From Aliiglaciecola sp. LCG003 (GTDB lineage Bacteria > Pseudomonadota > Gammaproteobacteria > Enterobacterales > Alteromonadaceae): a stretch of 64,000 nucleotides of DNA. The notes under the pieces were generated by a model. The model had not been told where the DNA came from, made no database searches, and worked only from the letters and a program-made list of their open reading frames with translations. Shown here piece by piece: positions 29,228-38,254 of the stretch. The stretch is from positions 2,418,001-2,482,000 of the forward strand of contig NZ_CP128185.1 of assembly GCF_030316135.1 (NCBI RefSeq), written 5' to 3'. The position numbers were made by a program, and so were the translations under genes. Positions within the stretch are counted from its first letter, which is position 1. Each line of letters begins with the position of its first letter.

Positions 29228-31079
29228 TTAATTCGGCGCTCCTTTAGTAAGGCGCAAAATGCAGGCTATGATTTTGCGGGTATCTAGGGGTTTAGCCAAA
29301 TGGGCACTCATCCCTAGATCACTATATTTTTGCTTATCTTCAGCTAGCACATTAGCGGTGAGGGCAACAATAGGTACATGGTTAAACGCAGACTCCTGTC
29401 GTATGGCTTTAAATGCAGCGATACCGTCCATCACTGGCATTTGAATATCCATTAAAATCAAATCAACTTGCGGATTTTTATGCAGTTGATTTATACAGTC
29501 TTGTCCATCTTCACTAAGAATCACTTTAGCCCCGTTATGGGCCAACATTTCATAAATAATCTCTCTATTTATCTCATTATCTTCAGCGACAAGGATGCTC
29601 AAGCCCTGCAGCTCTAGCTGGGGTTCATTAAACTCAACCAGCTGTTTTCTTCGCTCAAGTAAATTATATAAATCAATAGGGTAACAAGGTTTGGTGATAA
29701 CTTTTTCTATGGATAACTTGCTGCTTTCTTGCTTTACACTTTCGAGTTCATAAGCAGTAATGACGATTATCCTAGGTGTAAAGGATAAATTAGCCTGCTT
29801 TACTCTAGTTAAAAATTCATAGCCATTGCACTCTGGTAACAACCAATCCAGTAACACAAAATCAAAATTGGAGGGTGCGACTAATAAACACCCTAGCGCG
29901 GCCTCTGCGCTCTGAAAACAGCTAACTTGAGCGCCCATATTGCGCAGCTCATCAGCCACTGAGCGCAAAGTTTCAGCATTATCATCTAGTAATAGAATGT
30001 TGGGTGTGTAACTCAGAGTAAGGTTCTGTGTATCACCCTCGATGATGGCGTCGTTTAATTGCAGGTCGAGCTCAGCAGTAAAAGAACTACCTTTACCTAA
30101 CTCGCTAGTGACACTAATTTCACCACCCATCAATTGACATAACTGCTGACTGATGGTTAAACCGAGTCCGGTGCCACCGTAGCGGCGGGTAGTTGACGTG
30201 TCGGCTTGGGTGAAGTTATCAAATAAAAATTGAATATATTCAGACGCAATCCCAATACCGCTATCAATCACTTTGAATTTGAATCGATAAACAGTAGGCA
30301 CAACACCATGCGACGATTTTCGCTGGGCTTCAACCTTGAGCAACACTTCCCCATGCTCAGTAAATTTTATCGCGTTGGAGCATAAATTTAGTAATATTTG
30401 ACTAAGCCTAACTTTATCACCGATAATATCTGCAGGTATGTCTTTGCCCAAGCTAAGCTCAAATTTTATCCCTTTATCTTGAGCATCTTTGCTCAACATT
30501 GCACGTAAATTGTCAATGATACTTAATAGTGAAAAGGGTCTCTGTTCAAGGGTTAGCGAACCTGAATTGACCTTAGCGTAATCCAAAATATCATTAATAA
30601 TAGTCGCTAAGTGATTAGCAGATAATTCAATTTTCCTAAGATAATCAGCTTGTTTGGGGTTTAAATCAGTTTTGAGACAAAGCTGGGTCATGCCAATAAT
30701 GCCGTTAATAGGAGTACGAATTTCATGGCTCATATTTGCCATGAATTGCTGCTTGGCTACAGCACTTGACTCAGCACCTTTTATCGCAACGCCCAATTGT
30801 TGGTTATTGATGGTAAGTCGCCTAATCATACTATTCAATTCTTTAGTCTGTTCATTCACCTGCTTCTTCAATTGACTTTTTTGCAAAAGCAGCAGACGTG
30901 CAATAAAACCAATTCCTAAGGACAATAGTATGCCTAAAGTCAACAAAACCTTATACACAGTACCGACTTGGTATTGTTGCTGATTATTAGGGTAAAAATA
31001 AAGTGTCCACACTTGCTCATTTACGTTTATGTCAAATGTGTATGCAGCAGGTAGGTTATTGGGTAATGCATTTATAATT
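29228..31079 (-). pseudogene. Hybrid histidine kinase, 5' end lost at IS21 junction
   Basis: Remaining 3' part of a hybrid sensor kinase. Intact parts, in order: end of a sensor domain (frame open to 31081), a TM helix, coiled coil, HisKA (MSHEIRTPINGIIGM), ATPase (NLCSNAIKFTEHG, DSGIGIA, GGTGLGLTISQQL), and two receiver domains (VLLDWLLPECNG; LMDIQMPVMDG). The reading frame runs into the IS left end at 31080 and stops there at TAA 31082-31084. The residual sensor sequence just before the TM (QVWTLYFYPNN) looks like the end of a CHASE-type domain. No ATG restores a full sensor; a GTG at 31012 could only express a truncated kinase. The missing 5' part is not on the other side of the IS. Confidence 0.85.
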
Positions 31080-31083
31080 TGTT

Positions 31084-31141
31084 AATTTGCATCCAAAACT
31101 GATCCACTTTACCCCCTAATTTGCATCTAAAACTGATCCAC
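31084..31141. repeat. Left multiple terminal repeats of the IS21 element
   Basis: Two direct 24-base copies at 31084-31107 and 31118-31141, differing at one base (ATCC/ATCT before AAAACTGATCCAC). They are the inverse of the two copies at the right end (33485-33507, 33509-33532) and are presumed IstA binding sites. Confidence 0.88.
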
Positions 31142-31183
31142 ATATTTAATACCTCCTGCCGCCTCTAAGCAGGAGAATGTGGA

Positions 31184-32701
31184 GTGATAGATGTGTCATT
31201 ATTAAGTGTTATGCGTCGATGGTATTTTCGTGACGGTTTGTCCCAACGAGAAATTACTAAACGCACTGGATTGTCTCGCAATACAGTACGTCGTTATCTC
31301 AAAAAGGACATTGCTGAGCCTGTTTACACTAAGCGGCAGACCTTGGGCAAAGTCGACGAGTTCGAAGAACTGCTTATTAGCTGGCTTAAACGTGAAGCCA
31401 GGCGGCGCAGGAAAGAGCGCAAAACCGTTAAAAACCTTTATGAGGACTTATTGCCGCTTGGCTATTCAGGCTCATATGACAGGGTTGCTGCGTTTGCACG
31501 CAAGTGGCGTGAAGAGCAGCGACTAGCTGCATCTAATCAGGTTTACGTGCCATTAGAGTTTGCCGCAGGTGAAGCCTTTCAATTCGATTGGGGTGAAAAC
31601 TATGCCTTCATCGATGGCCGTAAAACCAAGCTGCAAGTCGCTCATTTCAAACTCAGTCACAGCCGAGCCTTTATCCTGCGAGCCTATCTTACCCAAAGCC
31701 ATGAAATGCTGTTTGATGCCCATAATCATGCGTTTAGGGTGTTCAATGGCGTGCCCGAGCGTGGTATTTACGACAACATGAAAACAGCGGTTGATAAGGT
31801 GCAAAAGGGGAAAGAGCGCATTGTTAATCGCCGCTTCCTGACCATGGTTAGTCATTATCTGTTTGAAGCTGACTTCTGCAATCCGGCTGCGGGGTGGGAA
31901 AAAGGCCAAGTAGAAAAGAATGTACGTGATGCTCGCTCGGTTATCTGGCAACGCCTGCCTCGTGTTAGTTCACTCACTGAGCTTAATGATTGGCTGGAGA
32001 ATGCGTGTATAAAAGACTGGCAAACACGTAAGCACCCGCAGTTTAGAGATAGCACCATTGAGGATGTGTGGTATCAGGAGTAGCGGCAGCTGATGAAGGT
32101 GAATGCTCCATTTGATGGCTTCATTGAGCACACGAAAAAGGTATCTTCCACCTGCCTAGTCAACTTCGACCGCAATAAATACTCTGTGCCCGCTAGCTTC
32201 GCTAACCGGCGTATCAGCCTGCAAGTTTATCCAGGCCGACTTGCCTTCATTGCACAGGGCCAGAAAATAGCGGAGCACAACCGCGTGTTCATGAGCAGTC
32301 ATGATATACCGGGTAAAGTCGTGTATGACTGGCAGCACTACTTGCTCGTCGCGCAGCGTAAACCGGGCGCACTTCGCAATGGCGCACCGTTCAACACCAT
32401 GCCCGATAGCTTTAAACACCTGCAATCCATTCTATTGCAACGTGAGCGTGGAGATAAGGAGATGGTTGAGGTGTTATCGCTGATATTACATCACGATGAA
32501 GCCGATGTCGTGAAGGCGGTTGAAATGGCCTTAGATGTGGGATGTCCTTCCAAACAACATGTTATGAATTGCCTGAGTCGGCTACTTGCCCCTTCAGCCC
32601 CTGCGCCAGTCCCCATTATTAACGGCCTGCAATTAGTCACCGAGCCGACCAGCGACACATCACGCTACGACACATTAAGAGGAAAACGTCATGCACACTG
32701 A
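31184..32701 (+). pseudogene. istA: IS21 transposase IstA, interrupted by in-frame amber codon
   Basis: DDE transposase of about 504 codons split by a single TAG at 32081-32083; both halves are in the same frame. The N-terminal half starts at a GTG with AGGAGA upstream and carries a helix-turn-helix (GLSQREITKRTGLSRNTVRR) and the DDE residues in FDWGE, YDNMKT and WEKGQVEKN. After the stop, translation resumes as RQLMKVNAPFDGF, the usual start of the C-terminal beta domain. Only one substitution (for example CAG or GAG to TAG) is needed to explain it. Unless the codon is suppressed, this copy cannot transpose by itself. Confidence 0.88.
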
Positions 32702-33446
32702 AGCCTTATTACACACCCTTAAGATACTTAAACTACACGGCATGGCAAGCAGTGTTGCAGAGTTAACCTCGCAAGATTCACCCGCCTATAAACAAGCCTT
32801 ACCGATACTCGACACCCTCGTAAAAGCAGAGGTGGCCGATAGAGAAGTGCGCAGCATCGCCTATCAAATGAAGACGGCCAGATTCCCTGTTTACCGAATA
32901 ATTTATGGCTTCGACTTCAGCGAAAGTGAAGTCGATGAATACCTCATCAGAGGTTTACATCGTTGCGAGTTCATTGAAGATTGTCAAAATGCGGTGTTCG
33001 TTGGTGGCCCTGGCACAGGAAAAACCCATTTGGCGACAGCACTTGGTGTGCAAGCCATTCAACACCATCAATACCGCGTACGCTTCTTATCCACCATTGA
33101 ACTGGTCAATACGCTTGAGCTAGAGAAACAAGCGGGCCACGTTGGCCGCATGGCAAATCTTTTAGCTAATTGTGATCTAGTCGTGTTGGATGAATTAGGC
33201 TACGTGCCCTTTAGTCAGGCAGGCGGCACCTTACTGTTTCACTTATTAAGTAAACTCTACGAAACAACCAGCGTACTTATCACCACCAATCTGAACTTCA
33301 CTGAATGGTCAAACGTGTTTGGTGATGCAAAACTGACAACGGCCTTGCTAGACAGATTAACCCATCATTGCCACATCATCGAAACGGGTAATGACAGCTA
33401 CAGATTTAAAGAATCTACGAAAAAATCAAAGGATAAAAAGCGCTAG
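32691..33446 (+). CDS. istB: IS21 helper ATPase IstB
   Basis: DnaC-like AAA+ ATPase that assembles with IstA and selects the target DNA. Its 251 residues are intact: Walker A GGPGTGKT at about 104-111, Walker [14 protein letters not shown] near 163, sensor region [12 protein letters not shown] and the arginine-finger region [13 protein letters not shown]. The ATG overlaps the istA end by 11 bases, the usual coupling in IS21. Without functional IstA it would be idle unless it helps a related copy elsewhere. Confidence 0.95.
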   Translation: MHTEALLHTLKILKLHGMASSVAELTSQDSPAYKQALPILDTLVKAEVADREVRSIAYQMKTARFPVYRIIYGFDFSESEVDEYLIRGLHRCEFIEDCQNAVFVGGPGTGKTHLATALGVQAIQHHQYRVRFLSTIELVNTLELEKQAGHVGRMANLLANCDLVVLDELGYVPFSQAGGTLLFHLLSKLYETTSVLITTNLNFTEWSNVFGDAKLTTALLDRLTHHCHIIETGNDSYRFKESTKKSKDKKR

Positions 33447-33484
33447 AATCTAAAACATGATTATGGTCATATAAGACTACTTGG

Positions 33485-33536
33485 GTGGATCAGTTTTAGA
33501 TGCAAATCGTGGATCAGTTTTAAGTGCAAATTAACA
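33485..33536. repeat. Right multiple terminal repeats of the IS21 element
   Basis: Two copies, 33485-33507 and 33509-33532, each beginning GTGGATCAGTTTTA and in inverse orientation to the left pair. The outermost ACA at 33534-33536 marks the IS end. Confidence 0.88.
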
Positions 33537-33748
33537 GTCAATAACAGAGCGGAATGCACGATCAAAAGCGAATACAACGAGCGATTCTCCGTTTGTTAGT
33601 TCTTTAGTTATTTGCCTTTAGCTTGGGCGATTTTTGCTTCGTGCGGACTTTCCTTTTTCGATTACCACCTTGTCACAACAAGTCTTTAGCTCATTTATCT
33701 ATCTGTATGCTGCTTATTTGTAGATGTTCTTACATAGCCAATCCGCAT
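33537..33748 (-). pseudogene. Serine recombinase (resolvase/invertase) remnant
   Basis: Minus-strand ATG at 33746-33748 opens MRIGYVRTSTNKQHTDR, the N-terminus of a serine recombinase with its catalytic-serine motif (YVRTSTNKQ). The frame then hits TAA. Two bases out of frame, similarity continues as NELKTCCDKVVIEKGKSARS and, after another stop, GESLVVFAFDRAFRSVID, which matches the ..LVV..LDR..RS... core of the resolvase domain. The IS21 right end cuts it there. So the gene is frameshifted, carries at least one stop, and lacks its 3' half. It was a site-specific recombinase from a mobile element; its partner DNA is unknown. Confidence 0.72.
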
Positions 33749-34626
33749 GATGAATACCTTTCCCTGACGGCCAAAAAAGCAAGTGATTTCTGCGTTAAGT
33801 GTAGACAAATCGAACGATTTTTTACGTGTGTGAAATTCAACATGCTCTCTGGAGTGCACGTAATCAACACCTAACAACATACCTTTAGGTGAGGTGGACA
33901 GCAAGCGTTACAGCCTCACTTACCATCCATACCGCAAATTTCATGGCGCCCCCCGACTTTTCTACGCTTGGAAGTAGGTCGAACCGTAATATGCCCACTC
34001 CATTTCCAGCCCCGAAATAGTACACGGATCCATTTAAAAGCGAGTGATATGAATATAGTTTCGTGCAGCTTTCCTTTGGATTATTGTTGTTTGTAATAAG
34101 CTTTGCCCAAAACGGATATCTGATAGGCAACGCTGCTGCCTATTAAACAAAGGTATATCTTAATAATTTGGTGCATGAATATCGCCAATGTATCCGACCT
34201 ATTTTACCTCTGTGCTATATGACTGATTCGATTCCTGCACATTATTCTATTTCTTCTGTCGAGTTATAGCGGTCCCGATTTGTACCCAATGCTGCGATTT
34301 AATCTCAACATCGAAACGACTGATAGCCAACAAGAATTTATTAATTGTGGGATCAAGCATTCAATTAATAACAAATTGCGAGCAATGATGGTGACATCAT
34401 TGCTTAGAGGCTCTACTTGCTGAATTTTTTTATACCAATTTAATAAACGCCAGGTTAGCGAACATAATTTAAATTAGAATGAGATAACACAATAAAATTT
34501 GGATATTTTTTCTCAAATAATGAATAACTAAATAAATATCTAGAAATAGATAAAATTTACAATGCAAATAAAGATAAAAATATGGGTATAGTTTTACAAC
34601 AGTTTTACAACAGTTTTACAACTCAC
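33749..34626. other. Gene-poor region between recombinase remnant and tRNA-Leu
   Basis: About 0.9 kb with no convincing gene. Two minus-strand frames of 69 and 81 codons (33695-33904, 33885-34130) match nothing I recognise. It contains an ATAGGCA/TGCCTAT hairpin (34123-34143) and the 11-bp tandem repeat at 34591-34622. This is where metY-rimP-nusA would be expected after tRNA-Leu. Confidence 0.5.
34591..34622. repeat. GTTTTACAACA tandem repeat
   Basis: Three head-to-tail units of 11 bases: 34591-34601, 34602-34612, and a third lacking its last base (34613-34622). They lie just beyond the tRNA-Leu terminator. Confidence 0.9.
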
Positions 34627-34663
34627 AAAAAAAGGGCTGTAACGTAAAACGCTACAGCCCTTT
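34627..34663 (-). terminator. Terminator of the secG-tRNA-Leu transcript
   Basis: Stem AAAGGGCTGTA/TACAGCCCTTT with an 11-base loop, followed on the minus strand by seven T. It lies 8 bases past the tRNA 3' end. Confidence 0.92.
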
Positions 34664-34670
34664 ATTTATA

Positions 34671-34756
34671 TGGTGCGGAAAGCGGGACTTGAACCCGCAC
34701 GAGCTACGCTCACCACCCCCTCAAGATGGCGTGTCTACCAATTCCACCACTTCCGC
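34671..34756 (-). tRNA. leuU: tRNA-Leu (anticodon GAG)
   Basis: 86-nucleotide class II tRNA read on the minus strand. Acceptor GCGGAAG pairs with TTTCCGC, with a G-U pair at the base. D-arm GGTGGAATTGGTAGACACG, anticodon loop TTGAGGG (anticodon GAG) on a CCATC/GGTGG stem, a variable arm, and T-arm GCGGG-TTCAAGT-CCCGC are all present, and CCA is encoded. Its place just after secG is that of E. coli leuU. Confidence 0.97.
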
Positions 34757-34774
34757 GTGATTTGTTAAATCTGA

Positions 34775-35125
34775 TTAGTTAGGGATATCGCTTTTTGGCT
34801 GTTGCTTATCGGCTGCCGGAATATCAGATACCGGCTGTTCGATTCCTGGCACGCCTAACAATTCAAGTTCATCGATGTCTTTTTCTTTATCCGCTGTTTG
34901 GTTACCCAAAATCAGACTGATCACAAAAAACAAAGTGGCAAGCACTGCAGTAGTTCGAGTCATAAAGTTGCCCGACCCAGTGGAACCGAAGACTGTATTT
35001 GAGCCTCCACCGCCAAAAGAAGCGCCCATATCAGCACCCTTACCTTGCTGGATCAACACCATACCAATCAACATAAGTGCAACAACTAGGTAAACTACTA
35101 TCAAAATTTCGTAAAAATACGTCAT
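34775..35125 (-). CDS. secG: Protein translocase subunit SecG
   Basis: Small integral membrane subunit of the SecYEG translocon that eases SecA-driven export. The 116 residues include two TM helices (about 3-23 and 54-74) flanking the conserved cytoplasmic loop QQGKGADMGASFGGGGSNTV, then FGSTGSGNFMTRTTAVLA. A hydrophilic, Pro- and Asp-rich tail of about 40 residues follows, as in other gammaproteobacteria. It lies 9 bases after tpiA and just before tRNA-Leu, the usual order. Confidence 0.97.
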   Translation of the reverse strand: MTYFYEILIVVYLVVALMLIGMVLIQQGKGADMGASFGGGGSNTVFGSTGSGNFMTRTTAVLATLFFVISLILGNQTADKEKDIDELELLGVPGIEQPVSDIPAADKQQPKSDIPN

Positions 35126-35134
35126 GTTATTTCT

Positions 35135-35881
35135 CTAACCCTTTGCTGCTAAGCAAATATTTAAAAATTCTTGCGGATCCAAACTGGCTCCACCTATCAA
35201 CCCACCATCAACGTCAGGTTGTGAAAATAATTCTTTTGCATTAACCGCTTTCACGCTACCGCCGTATAGTATACGGAGTTTGCTAGCGACTTCGCTATCT
35301 AAATTAGCTAAATATCCACGGATAAATGCGTGAACTTCTTGTGCTTGTTCTGGACTGGCTGTTTTTCCAGTACCTATAGCCCAAACGGGTTCGTAAGCTA
35401 CTACTATGTGGGCAAACTCAGCAATTCCAACTAGGTTTAACACCGCATCGAGTTGCGCCGCGATAAAATCAAAAAACTCACCGCTATCTCGAATATCTTC
35501 TGCCTCACCAACACATAAAACAGGGGTTAAGCCTTGTTCAAGTGCTACTTTAACTTTAGAAGCGACTAACTCATTGCTTTCTGCGTTATCACTACGGCGT
35601 TCAGAATGTCCAACTAGCACATAACTGCACCCAACCGATTTAAGCATCTGTGCAGATACTTCACCAGTATGCGCGCCAGAGTTATACTGACTAAGGTTTT
35701 GACCACCTAAGGCAGAAACGCTTACATCAAACCCTTGTAGATAAGGAAAAGGTGGACAGACTAACACATCAATATTTTGCAGTGACGCTTGTTGAAACGT
35801 TTGCTGGAGTTCTGCGGCCAGTTCAAGACTGCCGTTCATCTTCCAATTCCCTGCTACCAGAGGACGACGATTATTCTGCAC
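35135..35881 (-). CDS. tpiA: Triosephosphate isomerase
   Basis: Interconverts dihydroxyacetone phosphate and glyceraldehyde 3-phosphate in glycolysis and gluconeogenesis. The 248-residue TIM barrel has Lys14 (NWKMNG), His92 (VGHSERR), the catalytic Glu164 (AYEPVWAIGTG) and the phosphate-binding loops YGGSVK and GGLIGGASL. It sits between glmM and secG, an arrangement found in several marine gammaproteobacteria but not in E. coli. No unusual feature. Confidence 0.98.
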   Translation of the reverse strand: MQNNRRPLVAGNWKMNGSLELAAELQQTFQQASLQNIDVLVCPPFPYLQGFDVSVSALGGQNLSQYNSGAHTGEVSAQMLKSVGCSYVLVGHSERRSDNAESNELVASKVKVALEQGLTPVLCVGEAEDIRDSGEFFDFIAAQLDAVLNLVGIAEFAHIVVAYEPVWAIGTGKTASPEQAQEVHAFIRGYLANLDSEVASKLRILYGGSVKAVNAKELFSQPDVDGGLIGGASLDPQEFLNICLAAKG

Positions 35882-35979
35882 TTTGTTCTTCCTTAACTGG
35901 GTGAAAAAGCGGGCGTGATATTAACTAACCCGCAACTAATATACAAGTAGGCTTGACGTAAATTATCGCAATCAATAGC

Positions 35980-37320
35980 CTACTTGGTTAATTTACGCAC
36001 GACATCGGCAATATATTCTGCCCATTTAGTTGAATCTTCATTATTTTCAGCTTCAACCATGACCCTAATCAAGGGTTCGGTTCCGCTTTTACGTAACAAC
36101 ACTCGACCTGTTTTTCCGAGCTGTTTTTCAGCCTCAACCACAGCGGCTTTTACTTCAGGATGCTCTATAGGATCTGCACCTTCAGTAAAGCGCACATTAA
36201 TTAATGTTTGAGGATACATGTCCATACCCTGACACAGCTCAAACAAAGACATATCCGCCCGCAACATTGCGGTAAGAACTTGCAAACCAGCCACTATGCC
36301 ATCACCGGTAGACGTTACATTTAGATTCAGTACGTGGCCCGAATTTTCGCCACCGATAGCCCAACCACGCTCTAGCAGCATTTCCATTACATAGCGATCA
36401 CCCACTTTACTGCGTAAAAAGGCCACACCGAGTTTATTCAAGGCAATTTCAAGACCAAGATTACTCATTAGTGTACCTACCACACCACCATTCAGGCGAC
36501 CTGATTTGAGTGAATCGCGAGCAATGATATAAATCAGTTGATCACCATCGACAATATTGCCTTTGTGATCAACCATCATGATGCGATCACCATCACCATC
36601 AAGGGCAAAACCTAAATCGGCTTGATGCTCTAAAACAGCCTCACGGACGGCTTTCATCGCCGTAGCACCCACTTGATGGTTGATATTCAAACCGTCTGGC
36701 TTAGTACCAATTTCAATGACTTCGGCACCCAGTTCAGACAAAACATTAGGTGCGATGTGGTAGGTCGCACCATGAGCACAATCCACTACAATTTTCAGAC
36801 TTTTTAGCGATAGCTCTGATGGGAAGGTACCTTTACAAAACTCAATATAGCGACCGGCAGCGTCTTCAATTCGGTAGGCTTTACCAAGTTTATCGGATGC
36901 GACACAGACCATAGGTTTTTCCATCTCAGCTTCTATAGCCAATTCGATGTCATCATCTAGTTTATAACCATCAGCAGAGAAAAATTTGATTCCGTTGTCG
37001 TAGAATGGATTGTGTGATGCGCTGATCACGATTCCGGCTTCAGAACGGAAGGTTTTGGTTAAATACGCAATGGCAGGTGTTGGCATAGGGCCTAGTAAAC
37101 CAATATTGATACCGGCAGCCGACAACCCAGCTTCCAAGCAAGATTCAAGCATATAGCCTGATATACGAGTATCTTTGCCAATCATCACTTTATTGGTACC
37201 TTGACCAGCAAGTACCTTGCCTGCAGCCCAACCGAGTTTAGTGACGAATTCGGGATTAATCACGCTTTCACCCACTTTTCCACGGATGCCGTCAGTACCA
37301 AAATATTTTCTTGAGCTCAC
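35980..37320 (-). CDS. glmM: Phosphoglucosamine mutase
   Basis: Converts glucosamine 6-phosphate to glucosamine 1-phosphate on the route to UDP-GlcNAc for peptidoglycan and LPS. The 446 residues match the family. The phosphorylated serine is Ser102 in [15 protein letters not shown], the metal site is DGDGDR, and GGENSGH and [14 protein letters not shown] bind the sugar and phosphate. It starts 12 bases after folP, so they form one unit, and 98 bases separate it from tpiA. Confidence 0.98.
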   Translation of the reverse strand: MSSRKYFGTDGIRGKVGESVINPEFVTKLGWAAGKVLAGQGTNKVMIGKDTRISGYMLESCLEAGLSAAGINIGLLGPMPTPAIAYLTKTFRSEAGIVISASHNPFYDNGIKFFSADGYKLDDDIELAIEAEMEKPMVCVASDKLGKAYRIEDAAGRYIEFCKGTFPSELSLKSLKIVVDCAHGATYHIAPNVLSELGAEVIEIGTKPDGLNINHQVGATAMKAVREAVLEHQADLGFALDGDGDRIMMVDHKGNIVDGDQLIYIIARDSLKSGRLNGGVVGTLMSNLGLEIALNKLGVAFLRSKVGDRYVMEMLLERGWAIGGENSGHVLNLNVTSTGDGIVAGLQVLTAMLRADMSLFELCQGMDMYPQTLINVRFTEGADPIEHPEVKAAVVEAEKQLGKTGRVLLRKSGTEPLIRVMVEAENNEDSTKWAEYIADVVRKLTK

Positions 37321-37332
37321 TTTTTTATCCTT

Positions 37333-38151
37333 CTAAGCACTCAGTGCTGAAACAATTTTCACTGCGTCAACGGTTTCTTTAACATCATGTACACGTAAAA
37401 TTCGTGCACCTTTTAATAACGCAATAGTTGCTGCAGCTATGCTGCCAGACAATCTATCTTCAACAGCTTTATTTAATATGTCACCAATCATCGATTTGCG
37501 TGACATACCGATTAACATGGGAAATGCTAAAGCCTGCAATTGCTCTAGCTTATCAAGCAATTGATAATTATGCTGCAAGGTTTTACCAAAGCCAAACCCA
37601 GGATCTATCAATATTATATCTTTATCTATGCCCTGCTCTATACAGGCCTTTGCTCTAACCTGTAAAAACGAACTCACCTCGGTGACCACATCTGAATATT
37701 GAGGCGTCTGCTGCATAGTTCTCGGTTGACCTTGCATGTGCATTAAGCAAACCGCAGCTCCGCTGATGTAAGCAGCATGCAACGCGCCCTCTTCTTGTAG
37801 CGCACAGACATCGTTTATCAGTCCTGCGCCGGCTTTGACCGCTTCGAGCATAACCGCTGCTTTGTTGGTATCAATGGAGATAACGCTATCAAAGCGTTGA
37901 TGGAGTGCTTCAACAATGGGAATAGTGCGTTCAAGCTCTAAATCCAATGAAACTGCGGCTGCGCCAGGCCGGGTTGACTCGCCCCCTACATCAATAAAAT
38001 CAGCACCGTCCTGGATCATTTTTTCAGCTTGGTACATGGCATTATCAAAAGAATTGAACTGACCCCCATCTGAAAAAGAATCCGGAGTGACATTCAAAAT
38101 GCCCATCACCTTTGGTGAGGTCAAATCGAGGAATTTAGCTTTGAAATACAT
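37333..38151 (-). CDS. folP: Dihydropteroate synthase
   Basis: Condenses para-aminobenzoate with the pterin diphosphate in folate synthesis; the sulfonamide target. The 272-residue TIM barrel shows MGILNVTPDSFSDGG, DVGGESTRPGA, SIDTNKAAV, LINDVCAL, IDPGFGFGKTLQHN and GMSRKSMI, all the substrate loops. It follows ftsH after a strong hairpin and runs into glmM, the standard order. No defects. Confidence 0.98.
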   Translation of the reverse strand: MYFKAKFLDLTSPKVMGILNVTPDSFSDGGQFNSFDNAMYQAEKMIQDGADFIDVGGESTRPGAAAVSLDLELERTIPIVEALHQRFDSVISIDTNKAAVMLEAVKAGAGLINDVCALQEEGALHAAYISGAAVCLMHMQGQPRTMQQTPQYSDVVTEVSSFLQVRAKACIEQGIDKDIILIDPGFGFGKTLQHNYQLLDKLEQLQALAFPMLIGMSRKSMIGDILNKAVEDRLSGSIAAATIALLKGARILRVHDVKETVDAVKIVSALSA

Positions 38152-38200
38152 AATAACTTCTGTTGGTAGTTCTAACCCAAATTAACTTGGCAATGAATAA

Positions 38201-38234
38201 TAAAAAGGTCGAGTCAGACATGCTGACTCGACCT
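38201..38234 (-). terminator. Hairpin terminator between ftsH and folP
   Basis: Perfect 12-bp stem AGGTCGAGTCAG/CTGACTCGACCT with a 5-base loop, followed on the minus strand by TTTTT. It should end or attenuate ftsH transcripts before folP. Confidence 0.92.
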
Positions 38235-38254
38235 AATATAACTGGCGAAACAAT

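Larger units (their letters stand above)
31080..33536 (+). mobile_element. IS21-family insertion sequence (istA-istB)
   Basis: 2457-bp element with TGTTAATTTGCA at its left end and the inverse TGCAAATTAACA at its right end, i.e. TG...CA ends as in IS21. It carries istA (broken) and istB in the standard overlapping arrangement. Each end has two copies of a ~24-bp subterminal repeat, another IS21 hallmark. No direct target repeat is visible: left flank ...TATAATT, right flank GTCAATA... The genes cut on the two sides are different (hybrid kinase and serine recombinase). Confidence 0.93.

Noticed and set aside
33623-34130. Several 70-85 codon frames on both strands right of the IS
   Set aside because: No family resemblance, mutually overlapping, no ribosome sites. 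Only the resolvase-like pieces near 33537-33748 were kept.
34671-34756. tRNA-Leu as an integrase attachment site
   Set aside because: I found no second copy of the tRNA 3' end in the window and no tyrosine integrase, so no att pair can be supported.
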